In this document: positions 21,240-43,546 of the stretch, one piece after another | Position numbering within the stretch: position 1 is the stretch's first letter | Layout of the letters: every line of letters starts with the position of its first letter | Assembly (NCBI GenBank): GCA_037127255.1 | Contig: JBANSL010000019.1 | Location: forward strand, 18,871,001-18,935,000 | Length of the DNA: 64,000 nt | From: Persicaria tinctoria | Taxonomy: Eukaryota > Streptophyta > Magnoliopsida > Caryophyllales > Polygonaceae | Reading direction: 5' to 3' | Made by a program: the position numbers and the translations under genes | The notes under the pieces: generated by a model | The model's database searches: none | The model's input: the letters and a program-made list of their open reading frames with translations, nothing else | What the model was told of the DNA's origin: nothing

Positions 21240-23075
21240 TGTGTGTACCCTTTAGCAACCAACCTGGCCTTGTGCCTCTCTAAGGATCCATCAGCCTTCA
21301 ATTTCACTTTGTATACCCATTTACAACCAATGACTTTCTTTCATTTTGGAAGAGGAACCAATTCCCAGGTTTTGTTAGCAGGCAAGGCACTAATCTCCTT
21401 GTCCATAGCCAAAACCCAGTTAGGATAATTGACAGCTTCTTTATATGAAGTAGGTTCAGTGTAGGATTGAATGTGAGCAAGTAAAGCAAAAGAAGAAGAG
21501 GGTAATGAAGCAGAAAAAAGAGGATAAAGGCTCAAGCAATGATGTGTTGCAAATGTAATCTCTAAGATATGCAGGTTGAGTGTGAGACCTGGAAGATCTT
21601 CTTACTGTCACAGCTTGCTCAAGAGGACCAACTTGAGTTGTGGAAGGAAGTATAATATTTGGAGAAAAGTCAGAATCAGGTGTGTCATAAGGCACAACAG
21701 GGAATGGTGATGATGAATCAATACCAAAAGAACTTGAATGGAAGGGGAAGAAATATTCATGGAATGCAACATCTCTGGAATGAACGATTGCAAGAGTATG
21801 AAGATTAAGTAACTTGTAGGAACTCTTACCAAAAGAGTACCCCAAAAACACACAAGGAAGAGCCCGAGGTTGCAGTTTGTCTCTGTCCCTTTTTAGAGTA
21901 TTGGCATAACAAAGACAACCAAAAACTTTCAAGTGAGTGTAGGATGGGGATTTGTGAAACAAAAGTTCATAAGGAGAAAGATTGTTTAGTGAGGGTAATG
22001 GTGATCTATTGATCAAGTATGTGGCAGTCAGAATGCACTCTCTCCAATATTTAAGAGGCAAATTGGATTGAAACTTGAGAGCACGGGCAACCTTAAGAAG
22101 ATGCTTGTGCTTCCTCTCAACAACACTATTTTGTTGAGGGGATTCCACACAGCTGGTTTGATGAAGAATCCCTTCTGTATGGAAGAATTTTTGTGTTGAG
22201 GAATCCCAAAACTCAGCAGCATTATCATATCTGAAAGCTTTGATAGTTTTCTGGAATTGAGTTTTAACCAAGGAAACAAAGTTTTTGAGAATGGAGAGAG
22301 CATTACTTTTGTGGGACATAAGATAAGTCCATGTGCAACGAGAATGATCATCCACAATGGTTAGAAAATAACGAAAGCCATCATGAGTAATGTGTTTATA
22401 AGGTCCCCAAGTATCAATATGCACCAAATCAAAAGGAAAATCAGACTTAGAATGATGCACAAAAAATGAAGGTCTATGTTGTTTGGCCATAGGACAAATT
22501 TGACAAATGAACTCATGTTTAGAAGAAACAGAAGCATCTATATGATGCAACTGATCAAATGGGATATGCCCCATCCTACAATGTAACAACGAAGATTTAC
22601 AAGCCACATTGGCATTATTGAAAGAAGAAGGAACTGTAACATCAAAAGCATCAGGTCTGTTGCTCACTAGCATATCTTGAGATCCATTTGTTGCAACATA
22701 AAGCCCTTTACATTCATTGCCAAGGAGAAATGGTTGTTTCATCAAAGGGGCCTGGATGAAGCATTTACCAGGTGTGAAAATAATGTGAGAATTGAGGTCT
22801 TGAACAAGTTTTCTAACTGAAATGAGATTGAAATGGAATCCAGGAACATGGAGCACATTCCTGAGAGTGATATGTGGGGCTAAAGTGACACTGCCAATGT
22901 TGGAAATTGGACATTGCCTACCATTTGGCATTGTGATAAAAGAAGGTTTGTCAATAGGTTCATGAAAGGTAAAGGAATGTAAGTGAGGTGTGATGTGGTC
23001 GGTGGCTCCACTATCAATAATCCAAACTGAATTGTGACTAAAAGAAAAGAGACAAGTACCCGTACCTCCTAGCAT
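21240..23075 (-). pseudogene. Copia-2 protease, integrase and RT N-terminal region
   Basis: Open from 23075 to 21456. The protease active site is in WIIDSGATDHIT, followed by the integrase zinc-binding HHCC region (HCRMGH ... CQICPMAK) and the DDE core (IDTWGPY; NAAEFWD; QNSVVERKH). The frame then breaks near 21456; sequence to 21240 still encodes the RT start (NWVLAMDKEIS, TWELVPLPK, CKWVYK) in other frames with a stop. The expected next RT block lies beyond the solo LTR at 17638. Confidence 0.85.
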
Positions 23076-23336
23076 AGCCTTAGATTGATCAATGTCCGAC
23101 TTGCTAAGGAGTGAGATGAGCTTGTCATACTAAGCCTATGTCAAAGATGTAGCAGCAGAGCCAGACTTAGGAGCATTAGGTGCAGAACCAGGTGTTGTAG
23201 AAGACGACTAAGGTCCTTTTCCTGGAGGATATCCAATGAGTTTCCAGCATCTATCAATCGAGTGGCCAGTATATTTGCAGTGATCACATACAGTCTTTGC
23301 AGGGGGTTGATGTCCGGGTGGATATCCATGGATCTT

Positions 23337-24218
23337 CTAATAGCGATCCATGGAGTGACCTGAGACCTTGCAATGGTCACAGTATGAGGGTGGTTTCTTG
23401 GAATTGCTGAAGGACGGAGACTGTGACTTGAGTCCAGGAGATGAGGAAGGCTTGGACTGAGAGGCAAAGGCCATGGAATTTGTATTGGTTGACTGGGAAG
23501 ATCCATTCGAGACATTCCTCTGATCCTCCTCCTGAAGTAAGAACTTGTAAACTTCATCCAAAGAAGGCGGCGGCACCATCATCAAAATGTTGCCTCTCAC
23601 AATACTGTAAGCCTCGTTGAGTCCCATTAAGAACCACATCATCTGCTGTTCCTCAAGAAGTTTCAAAACAATTGAATTGGATCCACAATCGCAAACGTGA
23701 TGTTCCACAAGAAGCTTGTATTCATCCCAAACTTTCTTTCGTTTAGTGAAATAAGCAGTAATGGAGAGATTTTCTTGAGAAATAAAAGCGGATTCCTTCT
23801 GAACCTGAAAAAGCCTGGTGCGACTGGACTTGCAGAAGCGCGATCCAAGCTCATCCCAAACCTGCTTCGCTGTTCTGCAGTAGAGCACAGATTCAGCGAT
23901 GTCCTTGTCGATTGAGTGAAACAGCCAAGCTATCACCATGTGATTGCAACGATCCCATTGCGCCATGGTAGGACAAGACGCAGGTCGTTGACAAGATCCA
24001 GTGACAAATCCTAATTTTTTTTTGGCGAAAAGCGAAACCTCACAAGATCGCTTCGAATGGTTGTAATTGCCATCAGTAATCAACCGAGTGGACAAGACGA
24101 AGTCAGGACGATCCGAATGATGCAAAAACAGCTCATCCATGGTGGAATCCACGGCGGGATCAACGACTTGGTCGGTTTCCATAGCAGAAATCAAAGCGAA
24201 GACAAAGATCAAACACAT
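23337..24218 (-). pseudogene. Copia-2 gag, truncated by an in-frame stop
   Basis: Encodes a Copia gag with NYNHSKRS, WDELGSRF and LLEEQQMMWFLMGLN motifs, likely starting at the second methionine (METDQV). It ends at the first zinc knuckle (CDHCKVSGHSMDRY) where TAG replaces an expected Trp codon. A second knuckle (CDHCKYTGHSIDRC) follows in the same region at about 23220-23290, so the knuckle module appears duplicated. Further stops separate gag from the protease frame. Confidence 0.85.
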
Positions 24219-24265
24219 ATTTGAGTGCAGAAGCTATGAAATTGCAAGGATCGAAAAGAAATGAA

Positions 24266-24276
24266 GCCTGATACCA
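24266..24276 (-). other. Copia-2 primer-binding site (tRNA-iMet type)
   Basis: Directly inside the 5' LTR the minus strand reads TGGTATCAGGC, close to the common plant Copia PBS TGGTATCAGAGC. It defines the right LTR as the 5' LTR. Confidence 0.85.
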
Positions 24277-24501
24277 TGTCAAACCATGAAATCTGGATCC
24301 ATGGGGAAACAAGGAAGAGAGAAAATGAGAGCTCAGAGAGATGAACGACAAATATGAAGGTTGCAACTGAATTTCTTGATTGAGCTGTGTAACAGCTTGA
24401 GGCTTTATACAGCGCGAGAGTGATCCCCTGTGATGCAACACAGTGAGGACTCACTTAACTAACTTCAGCAAAATGTAACGTGTGTAATGTATACTCTAAC
24501 A
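24277..24501 (-). repeat. Copia-2 right (5') LTR
   Basis: 225 bp and collinear with the left LTR. Differences include TGTC for TGTT at the outer start, and about eight more substitutions. It is followed by the TTACC duplication. Confidence 0.92.
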
Positions 24502-24506
24502 TTACC

Positions 24507-25130
24507 CTTGACCATCTCTCTCGCAGATCTGGACCAATCTCCCCTCGATCTTATGTTCCATGGATCTTGACTACTCTCTCCATCTCGATCTTTAATCTCC
24601 CTCTCCCTCGGTTCACCGTCTCCGGCGGATCTCCTCCATTGAAGACCGAAATCCCTTCCGACCTCGAATCGCTGCAACTGAAGGACATATATGAGATTTA
24701 GGAGGAGGAATACGGAGGATGAGAAAGAGCGAATGCTGAGCATCGAATCCATCTGCGATTCCTGAGCCAAGGCTAGGTTCGAATCCCTCTCCAGATCTAC
24801 TTCTCCATTGCGACGGCACGCGAAGGCGCGTGACCGTAGATCGGCGCAGCGCCATATACGGCGACGGAGGAAGGTGTGTCGATGGAGGGCGATGGAGGGC
24901 GGGAAGGAGGTGAGCGGGAAGGAAATCGTCGATGGAAATCACCTTTGATCTCAGGCGGTCGAGCGAGAGAGAGAGAGAGAGAGAGGTGAGGAAGGAAATA
25001 CAGATAAGATTAGGTTTATTTCTATGTACAATTTCCTAAATATTTCAAAACGTGTATAGTTTCCTAATTTTTACCAAAACGTGTATAGTTTTCTAATTTG
25101 GTTGACATGTTTTATACTGGTTCCGCATGT
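24507..25130. other. Spacer right of Copia-2 with GA repeat and inverted block
   Basis: Pyrimidine-rich and GC-moderate at 24507-24960, with a (GA)n run at 24966-24984. The block at about 25035-25105 (TTTTACCAAAACGTGTATAG units, two copies about 36 bp apart) is the inverse of 14985-15050. No gene recognised; ORFs of 101 and 109 codons on the minus strand lack known domains. Confidence 0.4.
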
Positions 25131-25189
25131 GAATTTTAATTATTCATTTTGAAGCCAGCTCCACCTTTGCAGCTGAATTAAGATTATTC

Positions 25190-25928
25190 TCTAATACGAA
25201 AAGGATAGTTTTTATACTCCGAGACTAATGTATCATGCTGGAAATAATGGAGTCTATACGTGGGGTAAATCGGTAAAAAGAGCGCACATAGGGACATTCA
25301 AACAAGAGATGAATATCATCTTCAGTCGCACCGTCGCAGAGACTGCAGTAGGAAGGAACTGAAACTCCACGAAAGGCAAGTCTGGCGGCCGTAGGAAAAA
25401 GAATCAAAGAAGGATTGCATAGCGTAAACCACCAAGGGGCACACTAAAGCTAAATTTTGATGTATCAACGCTAATAAACAATGACAGTACGACGGACGCC
25501 ATAATCCGGGACTGGAAAGGTCAACCAATACGACTCTGTTATCAAAAGTTTGACAAACAAAATCCTCTCAACGCGGAAGCTCTTGCTCTTAAAATGGGAA
25601 TCCAACATGTCCTTCAACTACCTATTGACAAAATCCAAATCGAATGCGACTCTAGTATAATCATTGATCACTTAAACAGAAAAACTAAATGACCTTGGAA
25701 AATTGAACTAATTTTATCTAATGTACAACTTCTTCTATCGACTTTGAAAGAAGTCTGTTTCTTTCATGTGCCTCGTTTGGGTAATAGAGTGGCTAATAAG
25801 GTTGCACACATTTGCCACTCTGTCCGTGGAGTCGATATTCACAACGATTCAAATCTTCTAGACCTCATCTGCAAGGATGCTGCCGGGTAGAGCCTCCTCG
25901 CCCGAATCCTTTCCTACTAAAAAAAAAA
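25190..25928 (+). mobile_element. LINE remnant with 5' inversion (zf-RVT inverted against RNase H)
   Basis: 25442-25905 on the plus strand encodes the RNase H-like domain found at the end of plant L1 ORF2 (LNFD, EALALKMGI, IECDSS, RLGNRVANKVAH), with two in-frame stops. It is followed by a 10-nt A run at 25919-25928. 25441 to about 25200 on the minus strand encodes the preceding zf-RVT domain (CSLCDGATEDDIHLLFECPY). In an intact LINE both are on the same strand in this order. The head-to-head arrangement with a poly-A 3' end matches a 5'-inverted insertion. No clear TSD was found. Confidence 0.75.
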
Positions 25929-27974
25929 TCATATACAATCCTCTAGTTTTGAAACCCAAATATCCTTAATACAAACACGAGAGAAACCATGGCACATGCA
26001 CTTTTTATGGAAATAAACATTGCTCTAGAGTTTTGGTATTACTCTTCTCTTCTCTTCTGACTTCTATGTCTCAAACTTCTTTATACCATTATCTATTAAT
26101 AATGCATTTTCTAACATTTGACTTCGTACCACACAAGTATTTAGTCACACACTTAAAAAGAAAACCCAAAAAGTCAATGGGGTGATTTGGTGATCGATTG
26201 ATATAGATTCTTCTTGGGTGCAACCATAAAGAAAAAGTACATTGCCAGAGAACCCCTTGAAGCCATTATCCATTTTCATTGATACCTAACATAACGCAGA
26301 AAAGGATCCTTGAGAAGCAATGAAGAGCTTCCTCCTTGATCTTCAGTTCTAAAGTCCAAACTCAAGGATAACTCAAATATTGTCGAATATCAGATCCCAT
26401 CATCCTCTCTCCATGTTCCCCACCACCATTCATTCTCATTCCTCCAATCATTCATAGGAGGTAAAAGTTCATAAAAACCATCAACATTTCCATTCATATA
26501 CATGACACAACTTTCAAACACATAGCTAGTTAAACTTACATGTCTTCCTTTGGAACTTCAGTTTGGAACAACTTGATAATAGTGACACTGGTTCAGTTTC
26601 TCTTTGACTAGTCCGAGGAAAGCTCGTAAAACTCCTTCCTAGACGGTCAGACATATGACCTCGGCTGCTTGAGCTTTGTGCAAAGGTATCAGCTAGCTGC
26701 AGAGAAATTTGGTACAAAACTTAATCACTAACAATAACTCCCAATTGATTGCTAATAATATGAAGTTTATCATCAAATTCAGACAAGTTTAGTATAATAT
26801 GAGATAATATGAATTTTTTCATGAGTTCTCCATAAGTTAATAATATGGAACTTCAATCCGTCACTAATCCGACTAATCAAAGCTGCGAACTTGTGATTCT
26901 GAGTAGGTGGAACCCAGTAGAAGATGCTTGAGCTCCAATTTTATTTGAAGAATCGTTGAATAGCCCATCATTTGAACCAAGAAGCTGAAGATTCTAGGAT
27001 GAGTACGAAGACGTCGCCGATGGTGGAGAGGATGTGAGTGCAGTGATTGTTCTGATGAGGCAGGAGGCACAAAACATGCAACATAAACATCTCACCCAAA
27101 ATTCAAAAGCTGAAGTTTTAGAACAAAAAAAGGAGCAAAATGGCCCATAGTTAAGGCCAAAAGACAGCAAGATTAGCTGCAAGAAACACCAACAAAACAA
27201 CAGATGTGAATTCATTTTAAAGGCCAGTGAATTGACCCACGAGTATAAAGGATCAATACTACGTATTTTACACCCATCTTCAAGATTTTATACTTAGAGT
27301 TCAAGATTTTCCAATACAAGGTTCAAGATTTTATAACGTAAAGGGTCAATGTTTTATAATTACAGGGTAAAGATTCAAGGTTTAGATGGAATGGAGGTGC
27401 CAAATTATATTTTGACTTCAAAAAAAAACTCTCCTGTTTTGCCAAATTATATTTTGCTGATCCTAAAACAACATATTTATGATCGGAGGGAGTATCACTT
27501 AATTCACGATTTGGGTTAGAGAGGGAACATGTAGTTCAATCCACCAACACAAGGCCTTCATGTAGACATGCTTATGAAGACAATTACTGCGGAGAAGTTT
27601 GAAGTTCAAGGGGCAGCTGAAAAATACTGCAGCATTAGCTCTAAAATTTCTCTTGTAATATCAAATTGTCTATATCTGATAGCAATTACTGCCCTTTATT
27701 AAAACAAATTTGTAATTTGTAGCTCCCAGATGAGAATTTAGGATAACACAGTCTATATGAACTACTAGATTTGTGACCTACATGAGCCTGGCCCTATCAG
27801 ATTCAGCTAAAAGCAACGCCAGCCATTTCCATTATTCCTCCATTTTAACCAATGGATCTCACAACTACATTAAGAAGGCAACTGAAGCAAAAGGCAACCG
27901 AAATTCAACTGCATAAGAGATAGAAAAATATAATTATAAAACCACTCGACATTATATTTTGTCAACAAGTGACA
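25929..27974. other. Intergenic stretch, no confident gene
   Basis: On the minus strand, 27070-26526 contains two short frames with plausible splice-like edges: an exon-like segment after an AG at about 26705 with Ser-rich codons ending in a stop, and an upstream segment ending near 26873. They could be the tail of a small degraded gene, but I do not recognise it. Near 27240-27370 a TTCAAGATTTTATA phrase recurs. Near 27484-27496 GATCGGAGGGAGTA resembles one end of a Stowaway MITE; its partner was not found. Confidence 0.3.
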
Positions 27975-28229
27975 TCCACCCCTTATACTTATTATTTTAA
28001 AAGCAGCTTCTTTGTAAAAGAATGAGCCACGTGTCCTTTTGAACAAAATTAAAAACAAAAACTTTCAACTCCTCTCCCCACATTCTCCCTGAACTGCTCC
28101 CATCTCTCATCCCTTCCTTTTGCGGCGGCGCACATCCCAAGAGCGTCACCGGGTCCAGCCCCAACGAGCACATTCAATGGCGGTGGCGATCGTTCACGCA
28201 GTCGGCGGGTTGAGGAGAGGACGACGGAG

Positions 28230-29040
28230 ACCCGCGAGCTCACCGTGATGGCAACCTTGGTGGAAATAGGCGACGTTGCAGAATCTTCGAGGTTGCGAGA
28301 TGGATGCGTGAGGGTCGATTCTCAAACCGTTTCTCTCTCATCTCTTCGATCTCTTTCCAATCTCTCGGGCTGCTCGGTGCTCCTCTCTAGCGGTTGCAAG
28401 CGCCGAATGCCGCTGCTGGAGTTGCCGGAGGTGATGGCGGACAGGAGTATCGCCGGTCGAGTCGATCTAGGTTTTCGTCAATTGAAAGGCTTTTCTTTCG
28501 GTCTCTCTTCGAGAGTTAAGGTGAGTTTCTCTAATTTCTTTTGTTTCTTCCTTTCTCTCCCTTGCCTGATCCATACCCAACGTTCTCTCTCCCATCTCAG
28601 CCACGATCTGCTCTTCAACTCCTCTTCCCATAGAACTGTCATCTCTCGAATTTGATGTCTCTTTGCGCGATTTTGTCCCCTGATTCGTAGATTTGTGTTT
28701 GCGTCGGCGTTTCTAGGGATTGAGATTTTGGCAGTGGTGGGGGCGGGGTTGAAGCTGTCATTCAATCTAAGTAGGTTTTTGGGATTTCCGGAGGTGGAAT
28801 TTTGGAAAGCCTCTTTGGGAGATGACACCACCACCTCCTTTGATAGTTTGATGCATTTAGGAAACGATTCTTCATCCTCCTCATCAATTTCACCAAGAGG
28901 ATGGTGGAGGGCGGAGGCCATCGAATCATCGGTGGTGATCATCCCTAGAGCGGAGGCCATCGAATTGTCGGTGGTCATCATCCCGAGAGAGGAGGACGGT
29001 GGTCATCGAATCCGAGGAACCGGTTGTGTGGATTTGTAAT
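28230..29040. other. Gene-like captured segment, unrecognised
   Basis: GC-rich sequence upstream of the NUP35 exons. Plus-strand ORFs at 28245-28655 (136 aa) and 28695-29039 (114 aa) and a minus-strand ORF at 28981-28478 (167 aa) overlap each other. I cannot tell which strand, if any, was coding. A 39-bp tandem duplication (GCGGAGGCCATCGAAT at 28911 and 28950) extends the ORFs in frame. None matches the N-terminal part of NUP35. Confidence 0.3.
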
Positions 29041-29452
29041 TGTCGGATCGTTCCCACTTTATTATCTTCGGTGAAATCCACCTGTTTGAGTTTTGTGTTT
29101 CTCTTTGAATTATAGAACGTTTGAAACCATAGAACAGGTGACCATTCCTTTCGGCTGGGGAGGATTCCGGATATTACAGATTTGATTTTGGTAGGGTTGG
29201 TGATGACTATTGACTTATCCCTCTTCAATCTTTCGTGTTATAACATGTTCTTTTTTTGATAATCTGTTTCAACATGCTATATGATTTAATTAGTATAGTT
29301 GTTTGTGTATGCATTTCTGTTACCTTGCCGCTCTTAAATTGAGGAACCTGGTTGGCCAATTTGCTGTGTATTGAAGACGGGAAGGGATTTTGTTTAATCT
29401 TGTGCAGCTGTGCTCTATGTTTTGTCTGCTAATATTGGTTTTTAATTTCCAG

Positions 29453-31101
29453 ATTCTCACCAGGTGATACCAATATGGTTCTGCGGGAGTTCGAAAAGTG
29501 CGGTGTCATATTGCATCATGTTCCTGGACCAAGGAATGCCAACTGGATGCACATTCTCTATCAGGTGCTTGGGCTTATTTGCATCTATTTCTCACATTCA
29601 TTCATTTCTGCGATGGGTAGCCTTCTTTTTAGAGTTCTTTAGCTTTTGCCTTCATTTATTAGTAGATGTTATTGACTTGACAATGCGACAAAAAGAATTT
29701 CTATTGGATCTGGTGTTTGTTTAACATGTTGAATGCCTTTAATCTATAGAACGCTGTGCTTAATGTAGATTTGAATCTGTTTTTGAGGTACATGCAACAT
29801 GCTTGTGTCATTAGTCAATTATAAGATCGGGTAATGGGTCGATGTAGATAACATAATACCTTCATCTTCCTCCCCCCATAACGTGCACTGCACATGAAAT
29901 TTAGTTGTTTATAACTTCATCATCTTTTTCACTCTTATTCTCACCATGTTCCCCACTCTCGGCATTACCAAAGCATCAAGTGGCTTGTCCATTTTCCTTT
30001 TCTCCTGCTTTAAGCTTTTGTTTGGGGGTAATCATGGTGAAATTAGCAGCTAGAAAGGCCAAGGAAATGTTGAAAATATGGATTGTCACGATCTTTTATC
30101 TATTTTGCAAGTTTGTAATGATGGCCAGGGGACCGTGTTCATGTGGTATTTGTTGGCTCAATCTTACTATGGGTTGTACAGTTAGGTGGCGTAGAAATCC
30201 GACTATAAGTGGCGTAGAAATCCGACTACTTTTTTACGGGTTATCTATTTGTATGGTATTGAGTTTTTTTTTTTTTAGAAATCGTGGCTGCAGATTAGAT
30301 GAGGGAGTCCATATGAGCTTTGATATGTACTTGATGAGAGATTGGAAGGATTATTTCCATTTTATGTATGGATTGTAAAGTTGATTGGCTGGTAGTTCGG
30401 CGTGATGATAGCATGATCTTATTTTTCCTCTTTGGATAGTGTATGTCTTGATAGTTCATTCAATGTTATAAAAGCCAACAATCTTGCCTTTGACTTCATT
30501 ATCTTAAATGGTTTTAACTTTCTGATTAATTACTGCTGAAAAACCTATCTAGAATTTCAAGTTCTAACAAAAACCGTGATGTAGGATGATTGTGAACCTG
30601 GCTTTCCCAGCTGCATTCTGTATTTTTTCTATTTGTCAATTTTCAGATTAATCAATGATGACTGCTCTTTTCTTTTCTCTTCTTTTTAAATATTCCTCAT
30701 GAATGGAAGCCCCTCAAAGCTAAAAAGGGGAAAAAACTGAAATCCTCTGTCATGACTGTATCTAACTTGTCTATGAATTCACCACAGAACCGGTTTGATG
30801 CGCAAAAGGCTCTCAGCAAGGACGGGATGCAGATTAACGGAGTTCTTATTGTGGGTGTCAAGCCACTGGATCCTATGCAGCGTCAGGCTCTCAATGAGAG
30901 GATCAACAGTCAAAAGGATTCATGACACTCCCCCCACCATCCTGCAGTCAGAGCTTCGAACCAAACCCTTCAAGGATTGCTCAGTTCCGACCAAACTACC
31001 TTCAGAATGGCAATAGTGGGAGTCGACAACCCACTGGAGCAATTGCTGCTCCTGCTAAGTCTCTCGTATCAAAAGCTATGGATTTGATGTTTGGTGTGTA
31101 G
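29453..31101 (+). pseudogene. NUP35: NUP35-like nucleoporin, last two exons only, frameshifted
   Basis: Exon 29453-29564 (AG before, GT after) encodes the start of the MPPN/RRM-like domain (FSPGDTN, VLREFEKCGV, NWMHILYQ). After an intron, exon 30788-31101 continues with NRFDAQKAL, GMQINGVLIVGVKP and PMQRQALNERIN. Two extra bases near 30911-30916 then cause a stop at 30923-30925. In the +2-shifted frame the usual C-terminus is still readable to a TAG at 31099-31101 (..SKAMDLMFGV). NUP35/Nup53 is a nuclear-pore ring protein; the N-terminal half is absent upstream. This is a broken partial copy, retained with its intron, so not a retrocopy. Confidence 0.85.
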
Positions 31102-31600
31102 TGTAGATTGAGATCTCTAACCTTGGCTCATAAATCATCAACCATCTGTTCTTCTGAATCATGTTTGTGACAAAATTCAACAGAAAAGGAAGAAAACGTG
31201 ATTCATCAAATGTGATTGATCTTTTCTTGCTGTACCTTGATATATGTTTGATAAATGTGACTCAAACATGTCTTTAAGGTGAACCTGGAATATTTTTTAA
31301 ATGCTTCTTCAGATCTTTTTTTCCTCATGTATTGGTTGAATGAATGAAGCCAGTAAAGGAGATTATTGGTGTATAAATTTATTAGGCAAGGATTATTGTA
31401 TTACATTTAAAATCTGTTGAATATGAGTTAAAGAAGAGGAAGACTTTATAAAGATGAGCAACGTAAGCTTAATTAATGGCTACGGTAGTTGCTTGTGAAA
31501 ATTGAGTTTTCTACGTAAAATTAATTCCAAAATTCAAATGGCTATCTAAAAAACCCTTGAACAATAAAAAAACAATCCCATACCCAAATTCAAATGGCTA

Positions 31601-32552
31601 TCTACAAAACCCATATACTTATAAAATTAGAAGCAATGTCTTCAGTAAAATTTTAGCCACGTGTCCATCTTTTCACATAAATAAGAAACGGTGTTTTCTC
31701 TCTCTCCAGACCCACGTTCTCCCCCAATCCCATACCCATTCTCCATAGATCTCAAAACCGCCTCTTTTACCTCTCTTCATTGTGACTGAACAGTTTTTCC
31801 TCCTCCTTTCTCTGTAAAATCAAAGCGCATTTCCCTTCCCCTATTAGAAATTAGCAAGCCAGGGCGACGACTGTGCTCTTGAGAAGCGAAATATGCAAGC
31901 AGGAAGATTCTCCGACCACCGAATCCCATGGTTATCAAGGTCGTCGTCGTCCAGATTTGCCGCTCCACGATCGCTCCATGGGCTACAAACGCTACAATCC
32001 TTCCGTCCTCAATGCCCAAACCCTAATATGCTTCTTGTACCTCCAATCCATCACGCGTTCGGCTGCCTTGTGCGCCGCCGTTGCTAACCGTACCCTGGCC
32101 AACCTCCTCGACGTCGTTTGCGCCCTAGAGAAGCTCGCCTCTCTCATAAGCTTCCCAATCTTGAAGAGGTACGTGGACGTACGATTTGGTGTTGTGCTAA
32201 TTGATCTTCTTTTTATCATGTGAATTTTGATTGCTATTGATTTTTCAGATAAATTGCCCTTTAGATTGAAGCTTTCTATTGTCAAAGATGCTATTTCGGT
32301 TTGTTCCTCCCCCTACGTATCTCCCCTAACTTCCGCTATTGATTTTTCATTGTGATTAACTGGAGTCGTATGTATTTGTTTAATCTAAATGAATGAAAAG
32401 TTATGTGTTATTGTCTCATATTTGGAGAAGTAATTGATACAATAAAAAACAAATCAAATCAAATGTATTGATTGTATTTGAGAAAATAACGATATAAATT
32501 TTATGAAAAATACTCACCCGTACATGGTACGCATGTACGGGAAAAATACTAG
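31601..32552 (+). mobile_element. Candidate short Helitron with captured exon-like ORF
   Basis: Begins TC (after A) near 31601, with TATACTT at 31614 and GCCACGTGTCC at 31656. It ends CTAG at 32549-32552 followed by T, consistent with insertion between A and T. Inside, 31981-32169 encodes a Leu/Ala-rich stretch (MGYKRYNPSVLNAQ.., in frame within the ORF 31873-32223) ending at a GT that could be a donor site. I do not recognise the source gene. Confidence 0.55.
32517..32552 (+). repeat. Helitron 3' terminal hairpin and CTAG end
   Basis: A perfect 10-bp stem (CCCGTACATG at 32517-32526, CATGTACGGG at 32532-32541) with a 5-nt loop is followed 7 nt later by CTAG. This hairpin-then-CTRR arrangement is the diagnostic Helitron 3' end. 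Confidence 0.8.

Positions 32553-43546
<10,994 letters not shown>

Larger units (their letters stand above)
16096..24501 (-). mobile_element. Copia-2 retrotransposon, TSD TTACC, interrupted by a solo LTR
   Basis: 225-bp LTRs at 16096-16320 and 24277-24501 are flanked by TTACC on both sides (16091-16095 and 24502-24506). The minus strand carries gag, protease, integrase, RT and RNase H in Copia order. Several stops have accumulated, and a 3.6-kb insertion cuts RT between the KGYTQR and EGIDFHDTFS segments. About nine substitutions separate the two LTRs (roughly 4%). Without the insertion the element would be about 4.8 kb, normal for Copia. Confidence 0.92.
27975..32552 (+). mobile_element. Candidate gene-capturing Helitron (larger form)
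   Basis: The right end has Helitron 3' hallmarks at 32517-32552. The left end is proposed at TC 27975 (preceded by A). Here TATACTT is followed 42 nt later by GCCACGTGTCC, the same two motifs at the same spacing as at 31614 and 31656. Between them lie GC-rich gene-like segments and NUP35 exons in sense orientation. It may be one 4.6-kb element or two elements with the first 3' end lost, so the outer extent is uncertain. Confidence 0.45.

Noticed and set aside
27484..27496. Stowaway MITE
   Set aside because: Only one CGGAGGGAGTA-type end was seen; no inverted partner or TA duplication could be paired with it.
28478..28981. 167-codon minus-strand ORF with charged residues
   Set aside because: Overlaps plus-strand ORFs and includes a tandem duplication; no recognisable protein and it lies in a captured-fragment region.
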